A stretch of 64,000 nucleotides of DNA from UBA4615 sp046046245. GTDB taxonomy: Bacteria; Pseudomonadota; Gammaproteobacteria; Burkholderiales; Burkholderiaceae_E. The notes under the pieces are model-generated. The model saw nothing but the letters and a program-made list of their open reading frames with translations. It did no database searches and was not told the DNA's origin. Positions 7,887 to 16,059 of this stretch are shown in pieces (the first letter of the stretch is position 1; the number at the start of each line of letters is the position of its first letter). The stretch covers positions 1 through 64,000 of the forward strand of contig JBJOKE010000049.1 of the NCBI GenBank assembly GCA_046046245.1, written 5' to 3'. The position numbers and the translations under genes were made by a program.

Positions 7887-8876
7887 ATGACTTTCGATCT
7901 TTTCGGCACACCCGATGCGGCGGATCGGCGCGCCAGCCTGGACGCAGTCTTCGAGCGCTGGATTACCGCGCGTACCGGCTACCAGGCGTTGCGCGACGAA
8001 TCGGTCGAGGTCTATCGCGACATGTGGGGGGTGTTCGTCGAGTGGTGCTCGCAACGGGACACCCTCCCCTCCTCTGTCGACGCGCAGGATGTACGTGCCT
8101 TCGTGTCGACCCTTGGGAGGCACGGCGACGCCACCAAACGCTATGTGCTCCGCATGGTGCGATTGCTCGAGCGGATCGAGCTCTTCGGGGCGACACAAGC
8201 CGGCCGGTCGCCCAATCCGGCCTACGCGGACGTGCGCAACGCGCCGGGAATTCGCCTCAGCGATACAGAATCAGAGGTCCCGCTGCCCGAGTTCCTGACC
8301 GCGCGCGAGGCCAAAGCGTTGATCGACTTCGTGACTCAGCGCCAGGCCAGTCCATCCGCCGGAGAGGCATGGCCTTGGCAGGAGGTGCGGAACCGCACCG
8401 CCGTTGCAGTGCAGCTCGGCGGCGGGATCACCCCCGGCGAAGCACGGGAGCTGACACTCGAGCAGATCGTCGTCGCAGGGGGCCGCGTCAAGGACGAGCC
8501 ATGGGCTCTGTCGCTTCCCGGTAACGGCAAGTTTGCCGCGCGCCAGACGCCGCTGAGCGGATGGGCAGGCAGGCAACTCGGGACATGGCTCGCAATCCGC
8601 AGGCAGGCCGGGATCGTCGGCGAGAACGTGTTTCCGGCAACACGAGCCGGCCGCGCGTGGAGCAAGGCAAGCGCGACGAATTCCTGCCGTGACGTGCTGG
8701 AACGCGCAGGAGTCGCCGATGCAGCTGGCGGCACGTTCAAGCTGCGGCATACGTTTGCGCTGCGCCAGCTTACGCGACACCCATCGGCGGACGTCGCACG
8801 CTGGCTCGGTGTGCAGGACGCGGGTGTGATGGAGCGATATCAGCGGGTGCTTCTGACCCCGGTCGACGTGGTCTGA
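7887..8876 (+). CDS. Tyrosine-recombinase homologue with degenerate active site
   Basis: A 329-aa protein with a clear core-binding domain (SVEVYRDMWGVFVEWCSQRD, DVRAFVSTLGRHGDATKRY) and catalytic fold. However, the usual TGLR-x-SE segment reads GGGITPGEARELT, so the first catalytic Arg is replaced by Thr. HxLRHTF is FKLRHTFAL, losing the His but keeping Arg. The LGH segment is LGVQDAGVMERYQ, keeping Tyr but losing His. It may be an accessory or directionality partner of the divergent large recombinase rather than an active enzyme. No good ribosome-binding site is visible before the ATG, which abuts the 13-bp inverted repeat. Confidence 0.75.
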   Translation: MTFDLFGTPDAADRRASLDAVFERWITARTGYQALRDESVEVYRDMWGVFVEWCSQRDTLPSSVDAQDVRAFVSTLGRHGDATKRYVLRMVRLLERIELFGATQAGRSPNPAYADVRNAPGIRLSDTESEVPLPEFLTAREAKALIDFVTQRQASPSAGEAWPWQEVRNRTAVAVQLGGGITPGEARELTLEQIVVAGGRVKDEPWALSLPGNGKFAARQTPLSGWAGRQLGTWLAIRRQAGIVGENVFPATRAGRAWSKASATNSCRDVLERAGVADAAGGTFKLRHTFALRQLTRHPSADVARWLGVQDAGVMERYQRVLLTPVDVV

Positions 8877-8938
8877 TCGTCGGAGGCACCCGCGTTCGGG
8901 ATGCCGCTGCGAGGTTAGCCCGAGCATCGTTTTGCGTT

Positions 8939-9022
8939 GATCGTGCCATGGTTGGTATTTCTCGCCGTCATCCGGGCGTGCCGTGGCTACGGGTGCCGAA
9001 TTCGTTCGTGCCATGTTTGGGA
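8939..9022 (+). repeat. Iteron-like GTGCC repeats (left cluster)
   Basis: GATCGTGCCATGGTTGG at 8939 and TTCGTGCCATGTTTGGGA near 9006 match the iterons before rep (GATCGTGCCGCCTTTGG type). Weaker GTGCC copies lie at 8978 and 8993. Spacing is irregular, so these may be secondary Rep-binding sites next to the centromere-like array. Confidence 0.4.
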
Positions 9023-9034
9023 TTGCAGTGCTGC

Positions 9035-9997
9035 GGATTTTGCTCGAGCAAAATCCGGTCGCTGCGTGGTCACGGCGCGTTCCGGCCGCCGATGCAGCTT
9101 GTGTGGGCGACCGAGCGGCTCGTCTTGGCGTTCCGCGGGTGCACCTGGGTTGCGACAACAGGGACAACGCTGCGGCGGATCATGGTGACCGCCGCACTTG
9201 CGGTAGAGAGATCGGTCGCCGGATCGATCGTTGCCGACAACTGCGTGGCATGTGCGGCGCGCCGTGGTCGCGGTGCAGCGGCCTTGGCGGGAGCGTGCTG
9301 ATCGAACGCGACTGCAGTGGGCGAGATCGTGCTCGGGCGCCCCTCAGGTTCGGCTTCGGCAAGCGTGAGCGCGCGGAACAGGCGGGCTCTGCGTCGTTGG
9401 AGCGCAAGCTGCGGCACCGCGCCGGTTCAAGGCTTCGTGCCTTGAACCGGCGGTGCTCCAACCGGCAGCCTGCCCGCTGCCGGGCTGAATTTTGCTCGAG
9501 CAAAATCTCGATCGCCCGCTTCCTGACGCTGAACGTCCGGAGCATGCATTCTTGAAGTCGTTGCCGTTCAGCCCGTGGCGAGTCGGCGTTTCCAAAGGGC
9601 CTGCCGAGAGCAGGCGGCTGCGAAGCCTGCGGCCCTGCCGTTCGATGATTTTGCTCGAGCAAAATCTTGATCGACTTCTTCGTCACGCCGAACGATCAGC
9701 GCGTGCGTTCATGAAGCCGCTGCCGTTCAGCCCTTGGCGAATCGGCGTCTTCGACCGACCTGCCGGCTTCAGCCGGCTGCGAAGCCTGCGGCCTGCAGGC
9801 GCGCCGTACGGGAATTTTGCTCGAGCAAAATCTCTATCGAATGCTTCGTGACGCCGAACGTCCGGCGCGCGCGTACACTACGTCGCCGCCGTTCAGCGTC
9901 TGACGGGTCGGACTCTTCAAGCGACCTGCCGGGATCAAGCAGCTGCGAAGCTCGTGGCCTGCACGCCTGCCGTGCAGCGATTTTGCGCGAGCAAAAT
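9035..9997. repeat. Centromere-like array of 18-bp palindromes
   Basis: Five copies of the palindrome ATTTTGCTCGAGCAAAAT lie at 9037-9054, 9489-9506, 9648-9665, 9814-9831 and 9980-9997, the last with one substitution (GCGCGAGC). The last four are 159, 166 and 166 bp apart. They cap diverged direct repeats that share blocks such as GCCGTTCAGCCC and GGCTGCGAAGCCTGCGG. There is no gene in this 1.2-kb stretch. Position directly downstream of parB-parA points to parS/centromere sites bound by that ParB; Rep or recombinase binding is an alternative. Confidence 0.7.
9421..9451. repeat. Perfect 13-bp stem, 5-nt loop
   Basis: GCCGGTTCAAGGC, loop TTCGT, GCCTTGAACCGGC. It is a strong hairpin inside the centromere-like region, between the first and second palindromes. 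It has no T-tail on either strand, so termination is doubtful; it may be a structural or protein-binding element. Confidence 0.5.
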
Positions 9998-10010
9998 CTT
10001 GCGCATCTCA

Positions 10011-10044
10011 AGAAAAAGGGCGGCACCTCAACGATACCGCCCTT
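10011..10044 (-). terminator. Rho-independent terminator after parB
   Basis: On the minus strand AAGGGCGG (10044-10037) pairs with CCGCCCTT (10023-10016), followed by a T-rich run (complement of AGAAAAA at 10011-10017). It begins 20 bp past the parB stop and would end the parA-parB transcript before the palindrome array. Confidence 0.7.
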
Positions 10045-10064
10045 CTCAATGCGCAATTCCCGAT

Positions 10065-11072
10065 TCAGCCGAGCCTTCGCTCCACCAAGGCGCTCACCTC
10101 CGCCCAAAACGCCTCATCGAGGCATCGGGAAACACCCTTGTCGAAGACCGCGCTCGCCGCACCACCCGCACCCGTCTTCAACGCAAACAGCACACGCCCC
10201 GTCGACCCGACGAACTGGCGTGCCGGCATCCGGGCCAAACTCAATCCCGTCGCCTCGTTCGGCTCGGCTCCAGGCTGACCGCCCTCCCCTCGCCACACGT
10301 CGGGAATGTCCTTGAGCCCAATCTCGCCCGATTCGATCTTGGGCAGGTCTCGAACGATCTGATCGGTAAAGCCATCTCGCGAGGCCAGATAGAGCTGATA
10401 GCCGACACGCACCGACAACGCCCGCGACGAAGTCAGCTTCGCCGTGATGACCGGATCCAGCTTCGCAAAGCCGAGGTATGCAGACAGCACTGACGGAGAC
10501 ACCCGAAGCTTTTCTGCCATCTCCCCCTTGCTCGCGTACAACCCCTTGTCGAGCGCCGCAGCGAACCGTTTTGCTCGAGCAAGATCCGAGAGCCCGAGCC
10601 TGAACTCGTTCTCTCCAACCATCGCCCGGAACGCCGCTTCGTCGTCGAGCTCCGGGTTCACCAGAACCCGGAACGGCGTGCCTGCCCGCTTTGCCGCGCG
10701 CCACCGCGCTTGTCCAGCGATGATCTCGTAGCGGATCTCCGGCTGCGACGGATCCTGCACCGGGCGAACCACGGCGGGCTGCAGCTGACCATCGAGCTCA
10801 AGCGACTTAGCAAGCTCCTCCACATGCTCGAACTCGCCCTCGGGACGGTCCGCGAGCGCCCACGGGCGACAGCACTCCGCCGGCACGCTTCCCAGCCCTT
10901 TGCGCGGAAAGATCATGGCGGCCGGCGACGCGGCTGCCGCAACAACAACCGGGACCGCAACCGACGCAACCGCCCCACCCGCTTCGACTACCGCGCCTTC
11001 ACTCGCTTCCTGTCGCTGCGCCTGCTCCACAACCAGACGCGCGACACCGGACAACCGCTTGGGCTTCACCAT
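10065..11072 (-). CDS. parB: ParB-family partition protein
   Basis: Centromere-binding protein of the plasmid partition system (335 aa). The ParB N-terminal domain is seen in EFEHVEELAKSLELDGQLQP, RYEIIAGQARWRAAKRAG, and the GENEFRLGLSDLARAKRFA box. The central HTH is SKGEMAEKLRVSPSVLSAYL. I chose ATG 11072 (MVKPKRLSG), 10 nt after the parA stop; the open frame upstream is parA's shadow. The C-terminal third (about 250-335) has no match I know and probably dimerises. A variant of the 18-bp palindrome lies within the gene at 10568-10585. Confidence 0.88.
   Translation of the reverse strand: MVKPKRLSGVARLVVEQAQRQEASEGAVVEAGGAVASVAVPVVVAAAASPAAMIFPRKGLGSVPAECCRPWALADRPEGEFEHVEELAKSLELDGQLQPAVVRPVQDPSQPEIRYEIIAGQARWRAAKRAGTPFRVLVNPELDDEAAFRAMVGENEFRLGLSDLARAKRFAAALDKGLYASKGEMAEKLRVSPSVLSAYLGFAKLDPVITAKLTSSRALSVRVGYQLYLASRDGFTDQIVRDLPKIESGEIGLKDIPDVWRGEGGQPGAEPNEATGLSLARMPARQFVGSTGRVLFALKTGAGGAASAVFDKGVSRCLDEAFWAEVSALVERRLG
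10568..10585. promoter_or_regulatory. Palindrome variant inside parB
   Basis: GTTTTGCTCGAGCAAGAT differs from the array palindrome at two of 18 positions and keeps the TTTTGCTCGAGCAA core. It could be an intragenic ParB-binding site, or a chance result of the codons for the conserved LARAK segment. Confidence 0.35.
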
Positions 11073-11082
11073 GGTCGACTCC

Positions 11083-12303
11083 TCACGCCGCCTTCGCAGC
11101 CGACTCGGCTTGGCGCTTCCACACCGCTTCGAACATCTCGATGACCTCCTCGTTGACCTTGTCGATCGAGGCAATCGCACGCTTGTAGGCCTCGGCAGAA
11201 CCCCGCGGCTGCTCGATGTCATAGATCGACCCGAAATCATTCGTCGCCCGCTCGACCTCGACGGTATGCACCATCGCAGACTCAAGCACGTGCGGCTTGA
11301 AGGCCACCCGGATCATCGCCTCGGTGTCCTTCGCCTCCGCCGATCCCGAATGCCGAGTGATCAGAACCCGCAGGAATTCGAGCGGGTGCGCGATCTTCTT
11401 CTGGTTCAGCACCGACGCCATCGTCTGGCTGTACAACACCGCAGAGGCGAAATCCGCCATCATCGGCTGCATCGGCATCAGCAACCCCGTACACGCCCGG
11501 ATCGCATTGAGCGTCATGATCCCGAGATTAGGACCACAGTCCATGATCACGACGTCATACAGATCTTCGACCGTATCGAGCGAGTGCAGCAGCCGGTCGA
11601 TCGGGTTGATGCCGAGCTGATCGGACTGGTTGATCCGGGGATTCCCCAGAATGAGCTCGGCGTTCTGGAGCGTGAGGTTGGACGGTACCAGCTCCACACC
11701 GGTGAAGTACGTCTGCCGAATGACCGACTCGATCGCGGCCGGGTTGTCGACCAGCACATCGCCGATGGTCTCGGCCGGGTCGACATCGGGAATCAATCCA
11801 AAGAAGAGCGTGCTCGACGCCTGCGGATCCAAGTCCACCATGAGCACCCGGTATCCCTCCAGCGCACACTTCTGTGCAAGATGGATGGCCGTCGTCGTCT
11901 TGCCAGCGCCGCCCTTAAAATTGGTGACGATGCAGCGGATCGCATGCGATCCGTACGGCCGACTCTTTTCCGTTCCGAAGAGCTTGCGGTACTGATTGAT
12001 CCGGGTCAGTGTATACACTCGGTGCCCGGCACCGTCCCGCTCGGTCGGACCCAGCGCCTCGAACCGCGGATCGCTCGCCTCGGCTTGGCGGATCGTCGGG
12101 GCGCTCTTGCCGACCATGCGGGCGGCTTCCTGGATGCCGAACTTCCGCAAGCGTTTCGTCTGCTCCGGCTGATTCACCGCTTCACGCACACGCTGGAGAA
12201 AGTCGCTCCCTGCATCAGACAGCCGCTCGAAAGCCGCTCCGGGTTGCGCAACGTAAAAGCTGTCCAAGCGTCGCTCCTCTGAAGTCGAAACCGACGACGC
12301 CAT
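11083..12303 (-). CDS. parA: ParA-family partition ATPase with N-terminal HTH
   Basis: Walker-type ATPase that drives plasmid partition (406 aa). The N-terminal extension carries a MerR/P1 ParA-like helix-turn-helix (RKFGIQEAARMVGKSAPTIR, residues 53-72), the hallmark of type Ia ParA that also represses its own promoter. The deviant Walker A is KGGAGKTTT (130-138), the switch region VDLDPQASST, and Walker B DVVIMDCGPNLG. Start ATG 12303 (MASSVSTSEERR). The gene is followed by parB at 10 nt, forming an operon divergent from rep across the iteron region. Confidence 0.92.
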   Translation of the reverse strand: MASSVSTSEERRLDSFYVAQPGAAFERLSDAGSDFLQRVREAVNQPEQTKRLRKFGIQEAARMVGKSAPTIRQAEASDPRFEALGPTERDGAGHRVYTLTRINQYRKLFGTEKSRPYGSHAIRCIVTNFKGGAGKTTTAIHLAQKCALEGYRVLMVDLDPQASSTLFFGLIPDVDPAETIGDVLVDNPAAIESVIRQTYFTGVELVPSNLTLQNAELILGNPRINQSDQLGINPIDRLLHSLDTVEDLYDVVIMDCGPNLGIMTLNAIRACTGLLMPMQPMMADFASAVLYSQTMASVLNQKKIAHPLEFLRVLITRHSGSAEAKDTEAMIRVAFKPHVLESAMVHTVEVERATNDFGSIYDIEQPRGSAEAYKRAIASIDKVNEEVIEMFEAVWKRQAESAAKAA

Positions 12304-12389
12304 TCTAGCGCCTGTCGTACGATCTCGACTCTGCTGTGCAATTGAACCGGGAAGGCGAAAACAGCCTGCTGGGTTCATCATGAAATACC

Positions 12390-12407
12390 AACGGTGGCAC
12401 GATCGTT
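12390..12407 (-). promoter_or_regulatory. Inverted iteron copy near the parA start
   Basis: Read on the minus strand, CGATCGTGCCACCGTTGG matches the iteron consensus before rep. A single inverted copy between two divergent promoters is typical of an operator at which the initiator represses transcription. This role is inferred from position. Confidence 0.4.
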
Positions 12408-12501
12408 CTTCAGAACTTATCTCGATGAACACCGTTGTTCCTTGTACCCAGAACACACTACAGACTGCCTGAGCTCAGCGCGATCAACGAGTTGCGCGCG
12501 A

Positions 12502-12668
12502 TAGCGTGCCGTCATTGGTCGACCTCGTGCCGCCCTTGGCTGAACGAGTGCCCCAGTTGGCCCGATCGTGCCGCCTTTGGCCCCTCCGGTGCCAACCATG
12601 GGACCTAGCACGCGCTACAGCGTCGCTGCTGCCCGACGCCCGTGGCGCCGATCGTGCCATGTTTGCCT
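12502..12668 (+). repeat. Iteron array, putative oriV
   Basis: Six related repeats of about 19 bp carry GTGCC at 12506, 12527, 12548, 12568, 12589 and 12654. The first five are spaced 21, 21, 20 and 21 bp, two helical turns. The best copies read GATCGTGCCGCCTTTGGCC (12564) and GATCGTGCCATGTTTGCCT (12650). The array lies just upstream of a Rep_3-type initiator, the standard arrangement for an iteron-controlled plasmid origin. Confidence 0.75.
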
Positions 12669-12698
12669 GGACTAGAGTCGGCATGGCACCATCCGCCG

Positions 12699-14111
12699 AT
12701 GGCAACGACCCGCCAAGCCCCCGCTGCACAGGTGATCGTTCGTTCGAGCATCGCAGACGAGCTCACGGCCGACCCGGTCGAGGCCAAGAAAGCGCTCGAG
12801 ACGATCGACATCAGGCTGCTGAACCGCCCGATGGGCCTGCTCAACCATCGGCTCTACAACGCACTGATCGCGTTCGCCCAATCCGTTCCCAAGCCCGCGG
12901 ACAACGTCTTCGCGTTTCCGCTCGACGAGATCATGGACATGATCGGCATGGGCTCGTCGAACAACGTCGAGCACTTCGTCGAGACCGCCGACCAGCTCAT
13001 GAACTTCAGGGTGTACTACAACGCCCTGTCGCGTACCGAGCAGACCGGCCCTCAACGAACGATCCCGCTGGCAGGGCAGGGGGGCGAGCCCGCGCCGAAG
13101 AAGCGCGGGCGGCGACCGAAGGGGTATGAAGCGCCTCCCGAACTCGATGCGGATCAGCTCATCGCCTCGATCAAGGTCCACAGCGCGCGCAACCTGATCG
13201 CGGTCGAGTTTCCAAACAAGGTCCGCGAGCTGATCCTGCGGCCCGAGTTCTACAAGGTCATCAACCTCGAGAAGCAGAAGCTGTTCAGCAGCCGCGCGGC
13301 GCTCGCGCTCTACGAGTACACACTGCGCTACGCCGGCGAACGCGCCACCCCGTGGCTGAGGTGGGAGGACTACTCGGTGCTGCTGTCCGGAAACACCGAA
13401 CCGCACAAGACCTACCGGGAGTTTTCAAAGCTCCTGATGCGGGCTGTCGAGCAAGTGAATACTCACCACGATACGCATCAGGTTCAGATCGAGGTGACGA
13501 AGAAGGGCGCGCGGGCGATCGACAAGGTTCGCGCCGCCATCCTGCTCAAGCACCAGGCGAACCTCCCGCTCGAATCGATTCCCGAACCCAGCCCGGTACT
13601 GCTTCGCGCGTTGACCGATCTCGGCATCGCTGCCGGTGCGGCGCTCAACATGGCGCGCGCGCACCCGGCCGCATACCTCGTCGCTCAGCTCAACTACCTC
13701 CGCACCATGCAGCGCAAGGGGAGGGTACGGACTCCGGCCGCGTACTTCCGGCAGGCGCTGAACGCCAACTACGCGAACTGGCAGCAGGGAGACGCAGAGC
13801 AGCAGCACGAGCTCGACGTCGGCTTGCCGGCAGCGGCAGCACCCGCCGCGAAGTCCCCCACGCTCCCGGCCGACCCGCGTGGCGATGAGCAGGCGCGGGT
13901 CATCGCAGCCGAAACACGTGCACTCGAGTCCTGGCTCGGTACTCTCGCTCCGGAGCGCAGATCCGAACTCGAGGCGCGCTGGCTGAAAACCGTCATCATG
14001 TCCGGCATCCGCAACGGATATCAGCGCGAGGGAATGAAGCATCCGCTCGCGCGAAGCGACTACTACCGCTGGCTCAGAGACAGCGATCACTTTCCGCAGC
14101 AGGAGCCGTAG
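12699..14111 (+). CDS. repA: Replication initiator protein (Rep_3-like)
   Basis: A 470-aa plasmid replication initiator. After a short tail comes the winged-helix initiator region: LLNRPMGLLNHRLYNALIAFA, a DEIMDMIGMGSSNNVEHFVE segment, SSRAALALYEYTLRYAGE and PWLRWEDYSVLLSG. A basic linker, PKKRGRRPKGY, follows the first winged helix, and a long C-terminal part contains PAAYLVAQLNYLRTMQRKG. It should bind the iterons immediately upstream and open the origin. I chose ATG 12699 because earlier in-frame starts (GTG 12642) would place an iteron inside the gene. It is divergent from parAB. Confidence 0.82.
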   Translation: MATTRQAPAAQVIVRSSIADELTADPVEAKKALETIDIRLLNRPMGLLNHRLYNALIAFAQSVPKPADNVFAFPLDEIMDMIGMGSSNNVEHFVETADQLMNFRVYYNALSRTEQTGPQRTIPLAGQGGEPAPKKRGRRPKGYEAPPELDADQLIASIKVHSARNLIAVEFPNKVRELILRPEFYKVINLEKQKLFSSRAALALYEYTLRYAGERATPWLRWEDYSVLLSGNTEPHKTYREFSKLLMRAVEQVNTHHDTHQVQIEVTKKGARAIDKVRAAILLKHQANLPLESIPEPSPVLLRALTDLGIAAGAALNMARAHPAAYLVAQLNYLRTMQRKGRVRTPAAYFRQALNANYANWQQGDAEQQHELDVGLPAAAAPAAKSPTLPADPRGDEQARVIAAETRALESWLGTLAPERRSELEARWLKTVIMSGIRNGYQREGMKHPLARSDYYRWLRDSDHFPQQEP

Positions 14112-14113
14112 AA

Positions 14114-14332
14114 ATGCCGACTGCTCCGAAGCCGCAGATGGCGCCTGCCGACCAGCTCGGGCTATGCCTGACCGATGAACCTGCCGCCGCACCTGGTGGC
14201 AGGCCGAAAATCCTGATACATCCGCACAGCCCCGCGGCACGGCGCCATGGCGGCACCCTTGCGCGAAAGCCGACGGCATGCCGGCACATACCGGCAGCCC
14301 TCACGCCCCATCAAGGTCCAGCAGCGAACTGA
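14114..14332 (+). CDS. Small ORF translationally coupled to the methyltransferase
   Basis: A 72-aa basic, Pro/Ala-rich ORF with no recognised domain. Its ATG lies 2 nt after the rep stop and its TGA shares one base with the methyltransferase ATG (TGATG at 14330-14334), the classic termination-reinitiation arrangement. It could be a genuine small protein or a leader that couples methyltransferase translation to upstream reading. Codon use gives no decisive signal. Confidence 0.4.
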   Translation: MPTAPKPQMAPADQLGLCLTDEPAAAPGGRPKILIHPHSPAARRHGGTLARKPTACRHIPAALTPHQGPAAN

Positions 14333-16059
14333 TGACGAAGCCGATTCCCGTAATCGATCTCTTTGCAGGCGCCGGCGGTCTCGGTGAGGGATTCAGTTCT
14401 TTCCACCGGCCCGACGGCACTCCGGTGTTCCGAGTCGCACTGTCGGTCGAATGCGAAAGCGCGGCCCACAGGACGCTCGAGCTGCGAGCCTTCTTCCGGG
14501 AGTTCCCGCAGGGCAGGGCGCCCGACGCGTACTACGCACACCTGCGCGGCGAAATCTCCCGTGATGAGCTGTGGGCAGCACACCCGACTGAAGGAAAGGC
14601 TGCCGAAGCAACCGCGTGGAGAGCCACGCTCGGCTCACCGGAGGCACCCGAGTCCGCCATCGACGCGCGCATCAGCGAGCGTGTGCTCGGACACGAGGCA
14701 TGGGTGCTTGTCGGCGGCCCGCCATGTCAGGCCTTCTCGATGGCAGGACGTTCGCGCAACCGTGCGAAGCCCGGGTACAAGCCTGAAGAAGATCACCGGC
14801 ACTTTCTCTACCGCGAGTACCTCCGGATTCTCAACGTCCACAAGCCGCCCGTCTTCGTCATGGAGAACGTCAAGGGCGTCCTGTCGGCGAAGCTGGACAG
14901 CGGTCCGATCTTCGACCGGATGCTCGATGATCTGAAGGCGCCGAGTACTGCGTTCGGCGATGACGGCCCGCACCCCGGATACCGCATCTACTCGCTGTCG
15001 ACCAAGTCGGAGCAGACCGACCTCTGGGGAGGAACGGGACTCGCATCTGCCGATTACGTCGTGCGGTGCGAAGACTACGGCATCCCGCAGAAGCGCCATC
15101 GAGTGCTTCTGCTCGGCGTTCGCAAGGACATCGACAGCCTCGTTCAGCCCGACGTGCTGTCGCAGCCCGATGCGTGTCCGACGGTCGCAGATGCGATTGC
15201 CGATCTCCCGAAGCTGCGCGCAGCCATCTCCTCGCGGCCGAACGAAAAGAAGATCGATGATTCAACCGACGCATGGCTGAAGCTGCTGCGCGCAGCCCTT
15301 CGTGCGCCATGGATGAAGGATCTGAAGCGGGACGGCGATCCCGCACGCAGTGCGAAGACAGCGGTCAGAGCCGTGCTCGACGATCTTGTTCCGCCGGCAG
15401 CCGATCTCGGTGGAGAGTTCGTCCCCGATGCGCCCGTGAGCCCCTCGTTCCGGCCGGACTGGTTTCATGATCCGAGGCTGGGCGGGCACTGCAATCATTC
15501 GGCGCGCTCGCACATGCCGTCCGATTTCCACCGCTACCTGTGGGCGTCATGCTTCGCGCAGGCCAACAAGGTCCCGATCCGGCTGCGCGACTTCCCCGCG
15601 AAGCTCCAGCCCAAGCATCAGAACGTCCAGTCCGCGATGGGGCACGACAACTTCTCGGACCGGTTCAAGGTGCAGGCCGGCGACTCGCCTTCGACGACCG
15701 TCATGAGCCATATCGCGAAGGACGGGCACTACTACATTCACTACGATCCCGCCCAGTGCCGCAGTCTCACCGTCCGCGAAGCGGCACGGCTGCAGACGTT
15801 CCCGGACAACTACTACTTCTGCGGCAACCGTACCGAACAGTACGTTCAGGTCGGCAATGCCGTGCCGCCGCTGCTTTCGAATCAGATCGCGCAGATCGTC
15901 TTCAGCCTCCTGTGCCGAGCGGAGCTCACGGCTGACGGACCGGATGTCCGCCGATCGGCGCCGGCGCAGCACGAGCCGCTTCCGATCGTCAGACATGCGG
16001 CCGCAGGACGCCGTTCGATCGCTGATGCACCGCATGGGACTGCGGTTCAGGCTGCATGA
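14332..16059 (+). CDS. DNA (cytosine-5) methyltransferase of a Mza-like system
   Basis: A 575-aa C5 methyltransferase that would mark host DNA. Motif I is VIDLFAGAGGLGEGF (7-21), motif IV LVGGPPCQAFSMAGRSRN with the catalytic Cys, motif VI PPVFVMENVKGV, motif VIII QKRHRVLLLGVRKD, motif IX about LTVREAARLQTFPDNY, and motif X TEQYVQVGNAVPPLL. All catalytic motifs are intact. I chose ATG 14332 because MTKPIPVIDLF begins at the first strand of the fold and overlaps an upstream stop. A vsr remnant overlaps the 3' end, and GHKL ATPases, Z1, nuclease and AIPR genes follow on the same strand. Confidence 0.92.
   Translation: MTKPIPVIDLFAGAGGLGEGFSSFHRPDGTPVFRVALSVECESAAHRTLELRAFFREFPQGRAPDAYYAHLRGEISRDELWAAHPTEGKAAEATAWRATLGSPEAPESAIDARISERVLGHEAWVLVGGPPCQAFSMAGRSRNRAKPGYKPEEDHRHFLYREYLRILNVHKPPVFVMENVKGVLSAKLDSGPIFDRMLDDLKAPSTAFGDDGPHPGYRIYSLSTKSEQTDLWGGTGLASADYVVRCEDYGIPQKRHRVLLLGVRKDIDSLVQPDVLSQPDACPTVADAIADLPKLRAAISSRPNEKKIDDSTDAWLKLLRAALRAPWMKDLKRDGDPARSAKTAVRAVLDDLVPPAADLGGEFVPDAPVSPSFRPDWFHDPRLGGHCNHSARSHMPSDFHRYLWASCFAQANKVPIRLRDFPAKLQPKHQNVQSAMGHDNFSDRFKVQAGDSPSTTVMSHIAKDGHYYIHYDPAQCRSLTVREAARLQTFPDNYYFCGNRTEQYVQVGNAVPPLLSNQIAQIVFSLLCRAELTADGPDVRRSAPAQHEPLPIVRHAAAGRRSIADAPHGTAVQAA

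Noticed and set aside
5573..8876. Recombinase-in-trio (RIT) element
   Set aside because: RIT elements have three intact tandem recombinases in one orientation. Here one is truncated and separated by an IS, and one is divergent and degenerate.
9180..9851. Repeated short ORFs with FCSSKI, ILLEQN or FARAKS in the palindrome array
   Set aside because: The recurring peptides are translations of the ATTTTGCTCGAGCAAAAT palindrome in different frames, not genes.
10900..12282. Plus-strand 460-aa ORF opposite parA-parB
   Set aside because: Antisense shadow; ParA Walker motifs are on the minus strand.
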